Positions 27,358-37,298 of a stretch of 64,000 nucleotides of DNA are shown here, piece by piece. The notes under the pieces are model-generated. The model made no database searches, was not told where the DNA came from, and saw only the letters and a list, made by a program, of their open reading frames with translations. The first letter of the stretch is position 1. Each line of letters opens with the position of its first letter. This stretch comes from Bacteroidota bacterium. Its GTDB lineage: Bacteria; Bacteroidota; Bacteroidia; JAHEXY01. Where the stretch lies: positions 272,992 through 336,991 of the forward strand of contig JAHEXY010000006.1 in NCBI GenBank assembly GCA_023251875.1. Reading direction: 5' to 3'. A program made the position numbers and the translations under genes.

Positions 27358-30246
27358 TTAGCTTTTATTACAAATTTCCACATATGCACAGTTTTCGCAT
27401 TTTTTAATATCCTGTGTTTGATCAAAAGGTTTTTGAACATTAAAAATTTCTTCTAAAAATTGCTGTAGGTATTTTTGATATTCGTCTGTGATGGCATCTA
27501 TGTTTAAAAGAGGTGTTTTATCAATTGTAAATCGGCTGGTAAAATCATCCAAAAACATTTCTTTTACATTATATAAGCCAGGTTCTATTTGAGCCAAAGC
27601 CGCATATTTGTATTGGTACAACAGGCCATATAATATCGTTTGAAAAGCTGCTTTGTTTCTTTTTTTATTTTCAGGAGAAAACAAAGATGCAATATCCTTT
27701 ATTTCTTTACTATCTTTTCCGGTTTTGTAATCAATTATTCTAACAGTATTTTCTTTTTTATCTACACGATCAATCTTGCCTCCAATACGAATCTTTTTTG
27801 CTTGATTATTAATAGTACAATTAAAATCATAAAATAATTTTTCTTCACTCCCTAGTTCTATTCCAAGCATTTCAAAAGGAGCATATACAGCATCTTTTTT
27901 AAGAATTGCTAATATATATTCTTCAATAACATTTTTAATAATAATATTTTTACCTTCTAAGGCTTGTACTTTTTTTGTAGCACTATTGCTTCCATAATGT
28001 TCTTCAAAAGAAAATAAAATTACAGCTTCAACATCCTTCTTTAGTTCATCAACGGTATCCTTAGTAATTACTTTATTAATATAAGGTTTATAAAGCTTTT
28101 CTAAAGCGGTATGTAATAAATTGCCAAAATCAGCAGCATCTATTTCTTCTGTTATTTCATCTTTTTCATATAGGCCCGCTACATATTTAAAATAAAATCG
28201 CAATCTGCAATCTAAGTAAGTATTAATGGCAGAAGGAGAAAGAATAGAAGTTTCAGCAGTTTCTCCAACTATGTATTTTTTCAATTTTTCTTTTATGCTA
28301 TCATTAACCGGAATTGATATTTTTTGTGATGGCAATGATTTAATTTGTCTGTTTAAGATACTAAATGCTACATCGCCAAAACCAGACTCATATTTTAATT
28401 GGTAAAGAAACCTACTCATCTCACCAGAAAGACTATCATCAGCAGCTTCTGTATTATAGAGTAAGTAAATATTTTTAGCACGCTGAATGCTTCTATAAAA
28501 ATAGTAAGCAAAAATAGCATCATTGTGATCACTTACAGGCAAATGAAAACCCTTACGAATATTATAGGGGATAAAAGATATTTGAACAGATTTTGAAGGT
28601 ATAATACCCTCATTCATGCTTAAAATAAAGATGTTTTCAAAATCGAGACAACGTGTTTCCATCAAACCCATAATTTGCAAGCCTTCTAATGGCTCTCCTG
28701 CGAATGGAATACGCAATTGTTGAATAATTTTTTGTAATAACCTGTAAAAAATTTCAAGGCTTATATCAATTTTATTTTGGGTAATTATTTCGTTTAAGCG
28801 TTTTAAACTTAAAGTAAAATGATAAATGTATTCCTGCTCAACGGTATTCGATTCTTCTGCTTTTTTATTAGTAATACTATATACATCATCTAAAATTTCA
28901 AGTAAATAATGGGTGACATCTGTAATTTGTTGTAATGGTTTACAAATTTTTTGAATAAATACATCTTCTTGCCATTGTTCTACTGAAACATAAATACTAT
29001 TTTGTTTTTGTATTTGCGCAATAATATTTTTTGAAAGCTCGGCATTATACGAAACAAAATAAGAATGTTTTAAAACAGCAATAAAGGATTTATGATAAAA
29101 TTGAATGTATCCCTTTTTATGTTTGGCTGTTTGCTGTAATTCAATTAGGCTTTCTATAAAATTATGCAATTGAGTATCTTTAAAAGGATAACCCATGGTC
29201 ACATTCATTTGCTTTATTTTATCAGGAATGGAATGCAGTACAGGAAATAATAAATGTTCATCAGCCAATACTACAGCAGTTTGCTCATGCTTATAATTAT
29301 TATTTTGCAGCTCCTCTCCTACTACTTTTGCTTGCCCCACCTCAAGCGGAACGCCAATAATTTTAATTTGTTTGGGGAATTTAATTACTTCCGTATTTTC
29401 TTCTTTACTCAAAGGCGAAGCCGACAAAGGAAATTTACTACTTTCAAAATACCGTATCCTGTTTTTTCTTAAATAATGGCCGGCTTCATTAAACTTATCA
29501 TTGAGATAATAATCATTGGCATCCCAATAAAATTCAGCTCGTTTTTTTTCTTGTAAATAATCAAATAAACTTTCTTCGCATTTACTTAATGCGTTAAAGC
29601 CAACAAAAATTATTTTTGGATTATCAAAAACAATTTCATTTTTATGCAACCTTTCAATAATATCGCGGTAATTCATTCCCTCATAGGCAAGATTTTTAGT
29701 AGCCAACGATTTTTTAAATTCTTGATAAACGTTGTTTAATACCTCCCATACTTTTACAAATTCTTTTTGTTGAGATGAAAGTTCATCTTTATCAAAATTT
29801 TTCCAAAACTGTTTTAGAACTTGTTTCTGCTCTTCATCTAAATAGTTGAATTGTTCATCAAGATTTTTTTGATATTCAATCATTTGAAAAATAGCTGCTG
29901 CTTTAACCATATATTGATCAACATCATTAAAATCTCTAAGCAAGGTTTCTCCCCAATAAAAAAAATTGTCGAAACTTTCTTTATAACCCGTTACATTTAT
30001 CCAAGTAGTGTAAAGTTCAAAAAGTAAAGTAAGCTGATCGGCAGTTTGCCATTGGGCATGTTGTAGAAAGAAATCATTAATGGTGGTTATTTCTGGCGAC
30101 CAAATAGGTTCAACAAGTAATTCTGATAAATATTTTCTAAAAAATAAACTTGCTCTTCTATTCGGAAACACAATACAAACATCTGCTAATTGTTCTTGAT
30201 AGCGCTTGTATAAATCTTCGGCTATTGTTCCTAAAAATGTTTGCAC
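27358..30246 (-). CDS. AddB/RexB-like PD-(D/E)XK nuclease and helicase-like protein
   Basis: A 962-residue protein. The N-terminus (DVCIVFPNRRASLFFRKYLSELL) is the UvrD-like fold of AddB. The C-terminal third contains IRIGGKIDRVDKKENTVRIIDYKTGK, whose D and DYK form the PD-(D/E)XK active site. It ends CENCAYVEICNK, whose cysteines (with an upstream C at ~665) suit a 4Fe-4S cluster as in AddB. Such proteins pair with AddA to resect DNA ends for recombination. No addA gene is adjacent, so the partner, if any, is elsewhere. It starts 3 bases after the rhomboid gene and is probably translationally coupled. Confidence 0.85.
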   Translation of the reverse strand: MQTFLGTIAEDLYKRYQEQLADVCIVFPNRRASLFFRKYLSELLVEPIWSPEITTINDFFLQHAQWQTADQLTLLFELYTTWINVTGYKESFDNFFYWGETLLRDFNDVDQYMVKAAAIFQMIEYQKNLDEQFNYLDEEQKQVLKQFWKNFDKDELSSQQKEFVKVWEVLNNVYQEFKKSLATKNLAYEGMNYRDIIERLHKNEIVFDNPKIIFVGFNALSKCEESLFDYLQEKKRAEFYWDANDYYLNDKFNEAGHYLRKNRIRYFESSKFPLSASPLSKEENTEVIKFPKQIKIIGVPLEVGQAKVVGEELQNNNYKHEQTAVVLADEHLLFPVLHSIPDKIKQMNVTMGYPFKDTQLHNFIESLIELQQTAKHKKGYIQFYHKSFIAVLKHSYFVSYNAELSKNIIAQIQKQNSIYVSVEQWQEDVFIQKICKPLQQITDVTHYLLEILDDVYSITNKKAEESNTVEQEYIYHFTLSLKRLNEIITQNKIDISLEIFYRLLQKIIQQLRIPFAGEPLEGLQIMGLMETRCLDFENIFILSMNEGIIPSKSVQISFIPYNIRKGFHLPVSDHNDAIFAYYFYRSIQRAKNIYLLYNTEAADDSLSGEMSRFLYQLKYESGFGDVAFSILNRQIKSLPSQKISIPVNDSIKEKLKKYIVGETAETSILSPSAINTYLDCRLRFYFKYVAGLYEKDEITEEIDAADFGNLLHTALEKLYKPYINKVITKDTVDELKKDVEAVILFSFEEHYGSNSATKKVQALEGKNIIIKNVIEEYILAILKKDAVYAPFEMLGIELGSEEKLFYDFNCTINNQAKKIRIGGKIDRVDKKENTVRIIDYKTGKDSKEIKDIASLFSPENKKRNKAAFQTILYGLLYQYKYAALAQIEPGLYNVKEMFLDDFTSRFTIDKTPLLNIDAITDEYQKYLQQFLEEIFNVQKPFDQTQDIKKCENCAYVEICNKS

Positions 30247-30249
30247 TTT

Positions 30250-30864
30250 TTAATGAATAAATTGCATTACACCCTCTGCAAAATCTAATAACAAACTGGG
30301 TTTTAATAACACAGGAAAGAAAAAACCAAATATTGCTCCCCAAAAATGCACATCGTGACCAATATTATCTCCGCCTTTTTTAGACATGTAAGCTGAAAAA
30401 AGCAAGTAAAGAACACCAAAGCCAAGTGCCGGAACAGGAATAAAATAAACATAAATAGTGCTCAATGGGTTAAACAAAATATAGCTAAACAAAACTGAAG
30501 AAACAGCACCTGAAGCACCTATTGCATTATAGTGGTAATTATCTTTATTTTTTTCGAAACTATAAATGGTTGAAAAAAATACGCCACCAATATAAAGCAT
30601 GATAAAATACAATATGCCACTTTCTCCAAACACATCTACAAAAAAACCTTGAACCGCGTTTCCAAAAAAGTAAAGCGTGAGCATATTAAATATCAAGTGC
30701 GCCCAATCGGCATGCAAAAGTGCATAAGTAAAAAAACGGTAACATTGCTTATTATGCTTAATCGAATAGGCATTAAATTGAAAACGATACATTAGTTCCC
30801 TCTTATTAAAAGCAGAAATAGAAACTAATGCTGTTATAAAAATTATCAAATATGTTATTGGCAT
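30250..30864 (-). CDS. Rhomboid family intramembrane serine protease
   Basis: A 204-residue membrane protein with about six hydrophobic helices. GASGAVSSVLF holds the GxSG nucleophile, and HVHFWGAIFGFF provides the partner histidine in a late helix. HADWAHLIFNMLTLYFFG supplies the conserved HxxxN region of helix 2. These proteases cleave transmembrane substrates within the lipid bilayer. The gene lies between the AddB-like gene (3 bp downstream) and the SpoIIE-like phosphatase gene (55 bp upstream), all on the minus strand. Confidence 0.93.
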   Translation of the reverse strand: MPITYLIIFITALVSISAFNKRELMYRFQFNAYSIKHNKQCYRFFTYALLHADWAHLIFNMLTLYFFGNAVQGFFVDVFGESGILYFIMLYIGGVFFSTIYSFEKNKDNYHYNAIGASGAVSSVLFSYILFNPLSTIYVYFIPVPALGFGVLYLLFSAYMSKKGGDNIGHDVHFWGAIFGFFFPVLLKPSLLLDFAEGVMQFIH

Positions 30865-30919
30865 AGGTTTTTGAGTTCTCTAATTTTTTCAAGCCGCTTC
30901 TACTACTCTCAGCGCGACA

Positions 30920-33430
30920 CTATATTTTTACTCCTAAAACACAAATATCGTCAATTTGTTCATTATCTCCTTTCCAATCGTAAAAAGCACTTTCGAGCAA
31001 TATTTTTTGCTCGGCCATTGCTTTATCACTTATTTTCAATAATAATTCTTTAAGCTTACGATATTGAAATTTTTTTCTTTTAGGTCCGCCAAATTGGTCG
31101 GCATAACCGTCAGAAAAAAGAAACAAACGGTCCCCTTCTGCCAATACAAATTTATGATTAGTAAATTGTTTTCTGTTTTCGAAAATGCCAATGGGCTGAC
31201 GATCTGCTTTTATTTCATACAACACATTATCATCTACAACAATAGGCTCTACATCAAAAGCATTTACTCCACCTTCATTGTATTTTCTAACAATATACAA
31301 GGGATTGTTGGCTCCTGCATATTCAAGTTCTCTCGTTTTAGTATCATACATACACAGCGCTATATCCATTCCATCTTTTAATTCTTGAAAGTCTTTTTGC
31401 CGAAGTATTGCTTCTATTTCATCATTTAATTTATCAAGAATATTAGCAGGGCTATAAATTAAGTTTTCTCTCACTATTTTATTCAAGCTATTAAATCCAA
31501 TCATACTCATCAATGCGCCAGGCACTCCATGTCCGGTACAATCAACTACGGCAAAATAGATAATATCATCCTTTTTTTCTAACCAATAAAAATCTCCGGA
31601 AACAACATCTTTTGGTTTATATAAAACGAAATAGTTTTGTAAATTTTCCTGTAAAAGCGCTTGCGGAGGAAGTATGGCGGCTTGTATTTTACTTGCGTAT
31701 TGAATACTATCGCTAATGGATTTATTTTTTTCTTCAAGCGTACGGGCAAAAAATTGCAATTGTTGCTCTGCTTTTTTCTTTTCGGTAACATCACTACCTA
31801 TTGCAATATATTTTTCAATTACTCCAGCTTCACTATATACAGGGCTTACATTAAATGACAGCCATACGGGGCTGCCATCTTTTCGATAATTTAAAATTTC
31901 TTCAGTAAATGGCTTTCCAGAATTTTTTTTCTCGTTAATTCTATTAATAGTTTCTATATCTGTTCCATTACCTCTAAGTAAAGAGGGCAAACTTTTATTT
32001 TTTACTTCATCAGAATCATAGCCCGTAATACGAGTAAAACCATCATTAGTCCAACTAATAATATCATCTTTATCCGTTATACTTACATAATTATCTGTTT
32101 TGCTGGCAACAATAGAAAGTTTGGTTAAGGTTTCAGCCATTTTCTTTTTTTCCACAAACCGATAATACACTATTATTCCCATAACAATCAAAAGAAGTAC
32201 TACAACACCCAATAATGCAATAATAGCCTTCTGTTTATTGGCTGCAATAGATGCAATTTTATTTTGCTGCGTTAACAAAGCATTTTCTTTATCTTTTTTA
32301 TCCGCTTGATATTTTACCTCCATATCTGCCATTTGCTTTGTTGTTTGTTCATTTAACAAACTATCATTAGCCGAAACGTATAAATTTTGAAATTGATATG
32401 CTTTTTTAAAATCATTTAAATCTGCATAAGCAATTGATAAATGTTTATAAGAAGCTTTTAAATCATCTAAATCACCACTTAATTTTGCCATAGAAAGAGC
32501 TTTATTAAAACACTCAAGGGCTTTATCATATTGGTCAAGCCTAGTATAAATTTCGCCACAATTGTTGTATGACATGATTACCCCTTTCGTATTATTTTGT
32601 TCAAGCTCCAGCTTCAATGAACTAAGATGAAGATCTAGTGATTTTTCATAGTTTTGTTGATAATAGTAAACATTTGCGAGGTTATTATACGTTCTCGAAA
32701 CACCAAATTTATTATTGATTTCTTTATACATATCCAAGGATTGAGTATAAAATTCAATTGCTTTATCAAACAAGCCACGAGTAGTATAAACATTTGCAAT
32801 ATTGGTTAACCCTGTAGCAATTCCTTTTTTATTATTCAAACGGCCAAATATATCTATCGTTTTTTTATAATATCCAATTGCCATATCCGCATTACCTTCA
32901 CAAAAATAGATATTCGCTATTCCATTCAATGCCCTGCCTTGCCCTTGTAAATCATTTAATTGTTCGTGTATTTTTAAAGAATTTATACAATATTCAAGTG
33001 CTATCTTGTATTCTGCTTTATTCCTATAAACAATTCCTAAATTACTGTTAACCCTGGCAATGTACTCTTGCATATTAAGCTTCTTAAATAGTACCAATGC
33101 CTGATTAAGCAAATCAACAGCTTTATCGTAATTAGACAAATCATCATACTCCATTGCAATTGCATTTAAGGCTTTTGCCTGCCCACTCAGGTACTGAAGT
33201 TTTTCAGATTCCTCCAATGCCATATAACCATAGTCTATTGATTTTTTAGTATCATTTTCAGAATAATAATTGGATATAGTAATCAGCGTATTGATTCTTG
33301 ATGTATCAGTACTATTTGCTAAATCGCTCAATAAGCTATCAATATTACCAGCCTCAGCAAATGAAGTTGTTGAAACAGTAATACATAAAAAAAACAAAAG
33401 TAAGGCTGAGATTCTTTTAAGGGTTTTCAT
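30920..33430 (-). CDS. TPR, PAS and SpoIIE-type (PP2C) phosphatase sensor
   Basis: An 836-residue signalling protein. A signal peptide (1-25) is followed by about nine tetratricopeptide repeats (about 55-375), a coiled coil, one transmembrane helix (IIALLGVVVLLLIVMGIIVYY, about 398-418), and a PAS domain with GYDSDEVKNKSLPSLLRG and a PAC-like segment (about 435-560). A SpoIIE/PP2C domain fills the end (DFYWLEKKDDIIYFAVVDCTG and LFLFSDGYADQFGG). The TPR domain is therefore periplasmic and the phosphatase cytoplasmic. It probably reverses Ser/Thr phosphorylation of an anti-sigma-antagonist-type target. The 77-residue gene just upstream on the same strand is separated by 4 bases. Confidence 0.92.
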   Translation of the reverse strand: MKTLKRISALLLFFLCITVSTTSFAEAGNIDSLLSDLANSTDTSRINTLITISNYYSENDTKKSIDYGYMALEESEKLQYLSGQAKALNAIAMEYDDLSNYDKAVDLLNQALVLFKKLNMQEYIARVNSNLGIVYRNKAEYKIALEYCINSLKIHEQLNDLQGQGRALNGIANIYFCEGNADMAIGYYKKTIDIFGRLNNKKGIATGLTNIANVYTTRGLFDKAIEFYTQSLDMYKEINNKFGVSRTYNNLANVYYYQQNYEKSLDLHLSSLKLELEQNNTKGVIMSYNNCGEIYTRLDQYDKALECFNKALSMAKLSGDLDDLKASYKHLSIAYADLNDFKKAYQFQNLYVSANDSLLNEQTTKQMADMEVKYQADKKDKENALLTQQNKIASIAANKQKAIIALLGVVVLLLIVMGIIVYYRFVEKKKMAETLTKLSIVASKTDNYVSITDKDDIISWTNDGFTRITGYDSDEVKNKSLPSLLRGNGTDIETINRINEKKNSGKPFTEEILNYRKDGSPVWLSFNVSPVYSEAGVIEKYIAIGSDVTEKKKAEQQLQFFARTLEEKNKSISDSIQYASKIQAAILPPQALLQENLQNYFVLYKPKDVVSGDFYWLEKKDDIIYFAVVDCTGHGVPGALMSMIGFNSLNKIVRENLIYSPANILDKLNDEIEAILRQKDFQELKDGMDIALCMYDTKTRELEYAGANNPLYIVRKYNEGGVNAFDVEPIVVDDNVLYEIKADRQPIGIFENRKQFTNHKFVLAEGDRLFLFSDGYADQFGGPKRKKFQYRKLKELLLKISDKAMAEQKILLESAFYDWKGDNEQIDDICVLGVKI

Positions 33431-33434
33431 GCTA

Positions 33435-33668
33435 CTATTTATTAAGGGATTCTAAGTCTAAAAACATATCATTAAATCTATCGTGAATTTTTGATAGAAA
33501 GGTTGGGGTCAATAATTTTTTTATTCCTTCAATACCGGCAATTTTATTTTTTTCAATTTTAAAAGCCTGCATCATAGGGCCGGCTTCAATTTGAATGGAA
33601 TATTTAGTATCTAAACTATAAACCAGTATTCTAAAATTAGGATGTGGTATTTGAGCTTCTATTCTCAT
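33435..33668 (-). CDS. Conserved hypothetical 77-residue protein
   Basis: A short acidic-basic protein with no membrane segment, starting MRIEAQIPHPNFRILVYSLD and containing an aromatic-rich beta-like first half and a helical second half (LLTPTFLSKIHDRFNDMF). The layout IPHP..R..(Y/F) then a K-rich centre is a recurring small Bacteroidota protein of unknown function. Its stop lies 4 bases before the start of the SpoIIE-type phosphatase gene, so the two are very likely co-expressed. No assigned function. Confidence 0.65.
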   Translation of the reverse strand: MRIEAQIPHPNFRILVYSLDTKYSIQIEAGPMMQAFKIEKNKIAGIEGIKKLLTPTFLSKIHDRFNDMFLDLESLNK

Positions 33669-33700
33669 GTTATTGGGTAAATACTTACTTTTATAAAAAA

Positions 33701-33745
33701 TCCAGACTCCCCCTCTCTTTCGGAGAGGGATGGAGAGAGGTGTTA
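33701..33745. repeat. CCCTCTCC/GGAGAGGG palindromic element, copy 4
   Basis: CCCTCTC (33711-33717) pairs with GAGAGGG (33723-33729) around a TTTCG loop, with the family flanks TCCAGACTCC and ATGGAGAGAGGTGTTA. It lies between the divergent 77-residue gene and the DUF4340 gene. Confidence 0.75.
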
Positions 33746-33758
33746 AACAGCAAAGTTA

Positions 33759-34781
33759 ATGATAATGAAGAACAAAGCCCTAATCATTATAGTATTTATT
33801 TTAAGTGCCATCGCTATTTATTTAGTGTTCAATAATAAAAATGGGACTATAAAGCAAGAATTAAAAGATTTTGCTGTAGAAGATACGGCTTCTCTTTATA
33901 AAATATTTTTGGCCGATAAAGGTAACCAACAAGTTTTGCTCGAACGACAAGAGGATGGTACATGGAAAGTAAACGGAAAATATTACGTGCGAAACGATGC
34001 CTTACGAATTTTACTCGAAACACTTAAGCGCATGGAAATTAAAGCCCCTGTTGCTAAAGCTGCTCACGATAATGTTATTAAAAGCATTGCAGGAGGTGCC
34101 ATAAAAGTTGAATTATATGAAAAAAATGCAGATAAGCCATTCAAAGTAATTTATGTGGGAGGTGAAACTCCTGATCATTTAGGCACTTATATGTTATTAG
34201 AAAATTCTTCCTCTCCGTTTGTTATGCAAATTCCCGGGTTTAATGGCTATTTATCATCTCGTTTTATTGTAAGCGAAGATGGCTGGAGAGACAGAAGCAT
34301 TTTCAATTATTCAAATCCTGCAAAACAAATTAGTTCTATTTCATTTGAAAGCTTTAACAAACCCGATGAATCTTTTAAAATAGATATCGCAAATGGAGAA
34401 ATTAAATCGGTTTCAGGGTTAAAAAATAATATAGCTATTGATTACGATTCAGCAAAAGTGATGGCTTATGTTACCAAGTTTACTCAAGTTGGGTTTGAAT
34501 CAATTGAAGAGGGCTTGCCTCAAACCAAAGTAGATTCAATTCTTACCGCAGTACCCGTTTTTATTTTTACAATAAAAGAAGTAAATGGTAAAGAAAAAAG
34601 TGTGATCATACATCTTATGGCTGCTCAAGCCGACCAATTAGATGTAAACGGAAACCCACTTAAATTTAACCTCGATCGGTTTTACGCACAAATCATTTCT
34701 CCGGAAGGAAAAGATTTTACCATTGCCCAATATTATGTATTTGATAGGTTAATAAAACCTTTGAGTTTTTTTAAGAAGTAA
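33759..34781 (+). CDS. DUF4340 domain-containing membrane-anchored protein
   Basis: A 340-residue protein with one N-terminal transmembrane helix (KALIIIVFILSAIAIYLVF) and a long exported beta-rich domain (KIFLADKGNQQVLLERQEDG, WKVNGKYYVRNDALRILLETL). This matches DUF4340, a family often coded beside gliding-type ABC transporter genes (GldF/GldG); none is beside it here. The alternative start two codons later (ATG AAG) would also fit. It is followed by dnaN on the same strand after 47 bp, which carries the dnaN promoter. Confidence 0.75.
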   Translation: MIMKNKALIIIVFILSAIAIYLVFNNKNGTIKQELKDFAVEDTASLYKIFLADKGNQQVLLERQEDGTWKVNGKYYVRNDALRILLETLKRMEIKAPVAKAAHDNVIKSIAGGAIKVELYEKNADKPFKVIYVGGETPDHLGTYMLLENSSSPFVMQIPGFNGYLSSRFIVSEDGWRDRSIFNYSNPAKQISSISFESFNKPDESFKIDIANGEIKSVSGLKNNIAIDYDSAKVMAYVTKFTQVGFESIEEGLPQTKVDSILTAVPVFIFTIKEVNGKEKSVIIHLMAAQADQLDVNGNPLKFNLDRFYAQIISPEGKDFTIAQYYVFDRLIKPLSFFKK

Positions 34782-34794
34782 GAATTTTAAATAC

Positions 34795-34802
34795 TATATT
34801 TG
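34795..34802 (+). promoter_or_regulatory. dnaN promoter -7 element TATATTTG
   Basis: TATATTTG is an exact TAnnTTTG match, 27 bases before the dnaN ATG. A clear -33 partner is not visible. Confidence 0.5.
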
Positions 34803-34828
34803 CGATTATACTCTTAACCAAAAAAGAA

Positions 34829-35947
34829 ATGAACTTTATTGTATCAAGCGCATCCTTACTTAAGCATTTGCAATCTATAGCAGGAGTTTTAAGCTCTAGC
34901 AACACACTGCCTATTCTTGACAATTTTTTGTTTGAACTTTCTGAAAAATCTTTAGCTGCTTCTGCTTCTGACATGGAAACAACCATGACTACCAAGCTAA
35001 GTGTTGAAGCAAAAGAAGCCGGTACTATTGCCGTTCCTGCAAAATTATTACTTGATATTTTAAAAACGTTACCTGATCATCCGCTTACTTTTGTTATCAA
35101 CACCGAAAATTTTGGAATTGAAATAGTATCAGACTATGGTAAATATAAACTTACAGGACAAAATGGAGCGGAGTTTCCTAAAATGCCTAAATTAGAATTA
35201 GCTTCTTCCGTAAAATTAAATGCGGAGATCGTTTTAAAAGCTATCAATACTACTTTATTTGCTACAGGTAATGATGATTTACGCCCCGTTATGTGCGGTG
35301 TTTTTTGCCAATTAGCAGCTGATAACATTACTTTTGTTGCAACAGATGCCCATAAGCTAGTTCGCTACATTCGTACAGATGCAAAATCAAGCCTTGCCGG
35401 ATCCTTTATTCTTCCTAAAAAACCACTAAACCTTTTAAAGAATATATTAAATGGAAAAGATGGTGAAGTAAGTATAGAATACAATAAATCAAATGCTTTA
35501 TTCTCAATTGGAGGAGCTACACTTATTTGTCGCTTGATAGATGGTAAATATCCAAATTACGAGGCTGTTATCCCTCTTAATAATCCCAACCGTTTAACAA
35601 TAGATCGTAAACTGTTATTAGATTCCATTAAACGTGTTGCTATTTTTTCTAATAAAACTACACACCAAGTTCGTTTAAAAATTGCAGGTAGTGAATTAAA
35701 TATCTCTGCCGAAGATCTTGATTTTTCTAACGAAGCCAATGAAAGACATACTTGTCAATATGAAGGGCGTGATATTGAAATAGGCTTTAACTCTAAATTT
35801 TTAATTGAAATGCTTTCAAATATTGAAAGTGAAGAAATTAATTTAGAAATGTCGGACCCTAATCGTGCCGGAATATTTTTACCAACTAAAACCAAAGAAG
35901 GTAAAGAAGATTTATTAATGCTTGTTATGCCGGTAATGATTAATTAG
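34829..35947 (+). CDS. dnaN: DNA polymerase III beta sliding clamp
   Basis: A 372-residue ring subunit that tethers the replicative polymerase. It shows the three-domain beta-clamp repeat structure: the N-terminal MNFIVSSASLLKHLQSIAGVL, the central RPVMCGVFCQL and FVATDAHKLV, and the C-terminal NPNRAGIFLPTK leading to LLMLVMPVMIN, whose end forms part of the hydrophobic clamp pocket. It is not beside dnaA or recF here, so the window does not mark the replication origin. Confidence 0.97.
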   Translation: MNFIVSSASLLKHLQSIAGVLSSSNTLPILDNFLFELSEKSLAASASDMETTMTTKLSVEAKEAGTIAVPAKLLLDILKTLPDHPLTFVINTENFGIEIVSDYGKYKLTGQNGAEFPKMPKLELASSVKLNAEIVLKAINTTLFATGNDDLRPVMCGVFCQLAADNITFVATDAHKLVRYIRTDAKSSLAGSFILPKKPLNLLKNILNGKDGEVSIEYNKSNALFSIGGATLICRLIDGKYPNYEAVIPLNNPNRLTIDRKLLLDSIKRVAIFSNKTTHQVRLKIAGSELNISAEDLDFSNEANERHTCQYEGRDIEIGFNSKFLIEMLSNIESEEINLEMSDPNRAGIFLPTKTKEGKEDLLMLVMPVMIN

Positions 35948-36031
35948 TTATTGGTTATTGGTTAATAGTTATTAGTTATTAGTTATTGGTTAATAGTTAA
36001 TAGTTAATAGTTATTCGTTATTAGAAAAGAT
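35945..36031. repeat. TTATTAG/TTATTGG heptamer tandem array
   Basis: Directly after the dnaN stop are about twelve imperfect 7-base units of the TTATTGG, TTAATAG, TTATTAG type. A shorter complementary segment (AACGAATAACTAAAAACG) follows at about 36059-36078. The two can fold as a long hairpin. This AT-rich repeat type is widespread between Bacteroidota genes; no function is assigned. Confidence 0.65.
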
Positions 36032-36088
36032 GAATTTATTTTTTTTGAATAACCCAACAACGAATAACTAAAAACGAACAAAAAAGCA

Positions 36089-37087
36089 ATGATTGCTCAG
36101 CTTGATAAAGCATACATTAAAATACGTCCTACAAAAGTTATTTCTCGATTAATAAGTTATGCTTTATTTGAAGGAAGACCGGCAACAACAAGTGGGCGTT
36201 GGATAAATTCACTCGTATTTGCTTTTTTTGCTTGCTACAAAAATTTACCCTTCTTTAAAAAATTTAAACAACCCATTTATATTATTGGCACAGGTCGCAG
36301 TGGTACAACTATCTTAGGAGTTGTATTGTCAATGCACAAACAAATTGGTTTTTTAAACGAGCCCAAGGCTTTATGGCATGCAGCCTATCCTTATGAAGAT
36401 GTAATTGGTTCTTATACCCAAAATGCCGGAACATTTAGGCTTTCTGAAAAACAAGCTACTCAAAATGTGATTACCAATTTTCAACGTTTATATGGAGCCT
36501 ATACTTGTGCTATTTTTACGCCAAGGGTATTGGATAAATATCCGGAAGCCGTATACAGAGTTCCATTTTTGAAAAAAATATTTTCAGATGCAAAATTTAT
36601 TTTTCTTGTGCGTAACCCTTGGGATACTTGCCATTCAATCGCAAACTGGTCGGTAAGAAAAGGGGTTGAAGGAAGCGAAGTAAAAGAAGATTGGTGGGGC
36701 GTGAATGATTTAAAATGGCACATTATGTTGAATGAACTGGTAAAAGAAGATGAAATACTCAAGCTTCATTTTGAGCAAATACAATCTTTTACCGATGATA
36801 AATACCGCGCACTTATTGAATGGTATCTCTGCATGAAAGAAGGTTTAAAAGTAAAAGAAAAATACGGCTCTGATGTATTGCTTGTTAAATATGAAGATTT
36901 AACAAGCAATCCTACGCAAATACTAAACGACATTGCTCAGGCTTGTCAACTAAAAACAGATCCTGCTATGTTTACTTATGCAGAAAAAGTTTTAAATCCG
37001 GCTCCTCATAAAACTGCATTTGATTTACCTGAATTTTTGAAAATACCTGTGCAACAACTTTGCTTGCAATTGGGGTATAACATTTAG
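36089..37087 (+). CDS. Sulfotransferase family protein
   Basis: A 332-residue protein with the 5'-phosphosulfate loop YIIGTGRSGTTILG near residue 69 and a downstream KFIFLVRNPWDTCHSIANW, which matches the 3'-phosphate-binding (PAPS) region. A helix (LVFAFFACYKNLPFF, about 45-60) precedes the core. Such enzymes move sulfate from PAPS to a hydroxyl or amine on lipids, sugars or peptides; the acceptor cannot be read from the sequence. It stands alone between dnaN and a small MITE-like element. Confidence 0.82.
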   Translation: MIAQLDKAYIKIRPTKVISRLISYALFEGRPATTSGRWINSLVFAFFACYKNLPFFKKFKQPIYIIGTGRSGTTILGVVLSMHKQIGFLNEPKALWHAAYPYEDVIGSYTQNAGTFRLSEKQATQNVITNFQRLYGAYTCAIFTPRVLDKYPEAVYRVPFLKKIFSDAKFIFLVRNPWDTCHSIANWSVRKGVEGSEVKEDWWGVNDLKWHIMLNELVKEDEILKLHFEQIQSFTDDKYRALIEWYLCMKEGLKVKEKYGSDVLLVKYEDLTSNPTQILNDIAQACQLKTDPAMFTYAEKVLNPAPHKTAFDLPEFLKIPVQQLCLQLGYNI

Positions 37088-37101
37088 CTTCTTTAAAAAT
37101 A

Positions 37102-37286
37102 TTAACCACATAGACACACAGGGTACTAAGATTGCAATAGATTCATATAGGATTGAAGCTTCACTTTAATAGCAATTTCTTCTATGTTAAAAATTTATTT
37201 TTCTATGGAATAATCTTTATAATAAGTATGTATAAAGCTATTTGCACCAGTTATAAATCCTTGCTTTAATAAATCTATGTGGTTAA
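37102..37286. mobile_element. MITE-like element with 13-bp perfect terminal inverted repeats
   Basis: TTAACCACATAGA at 37102-37114 and its exact reverse complement TCTATGTGGTTAA at 37274-37286 bound a 185-bp AT-rich non-coding stretch. It lies between the sulfotransferase and M28 peptidase genes. No transposase ORF is inside. Size and ends fit a miniature inverted-repeat element; a target-site duplication is not clear. Mobilising enzyme unknown. Confidence 0.6.
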
Positions 37287-37298
37287 AAATGTTTAGTG

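Noticed and set aside
34829..35947. Replication origin near dnaN
   Set aside because: dnaA, recF and clusters of TTATCCACA boxes are absent; neighbours are unrelated. The AT-rich heptamer array after dnaN is a dispersed repeat type.
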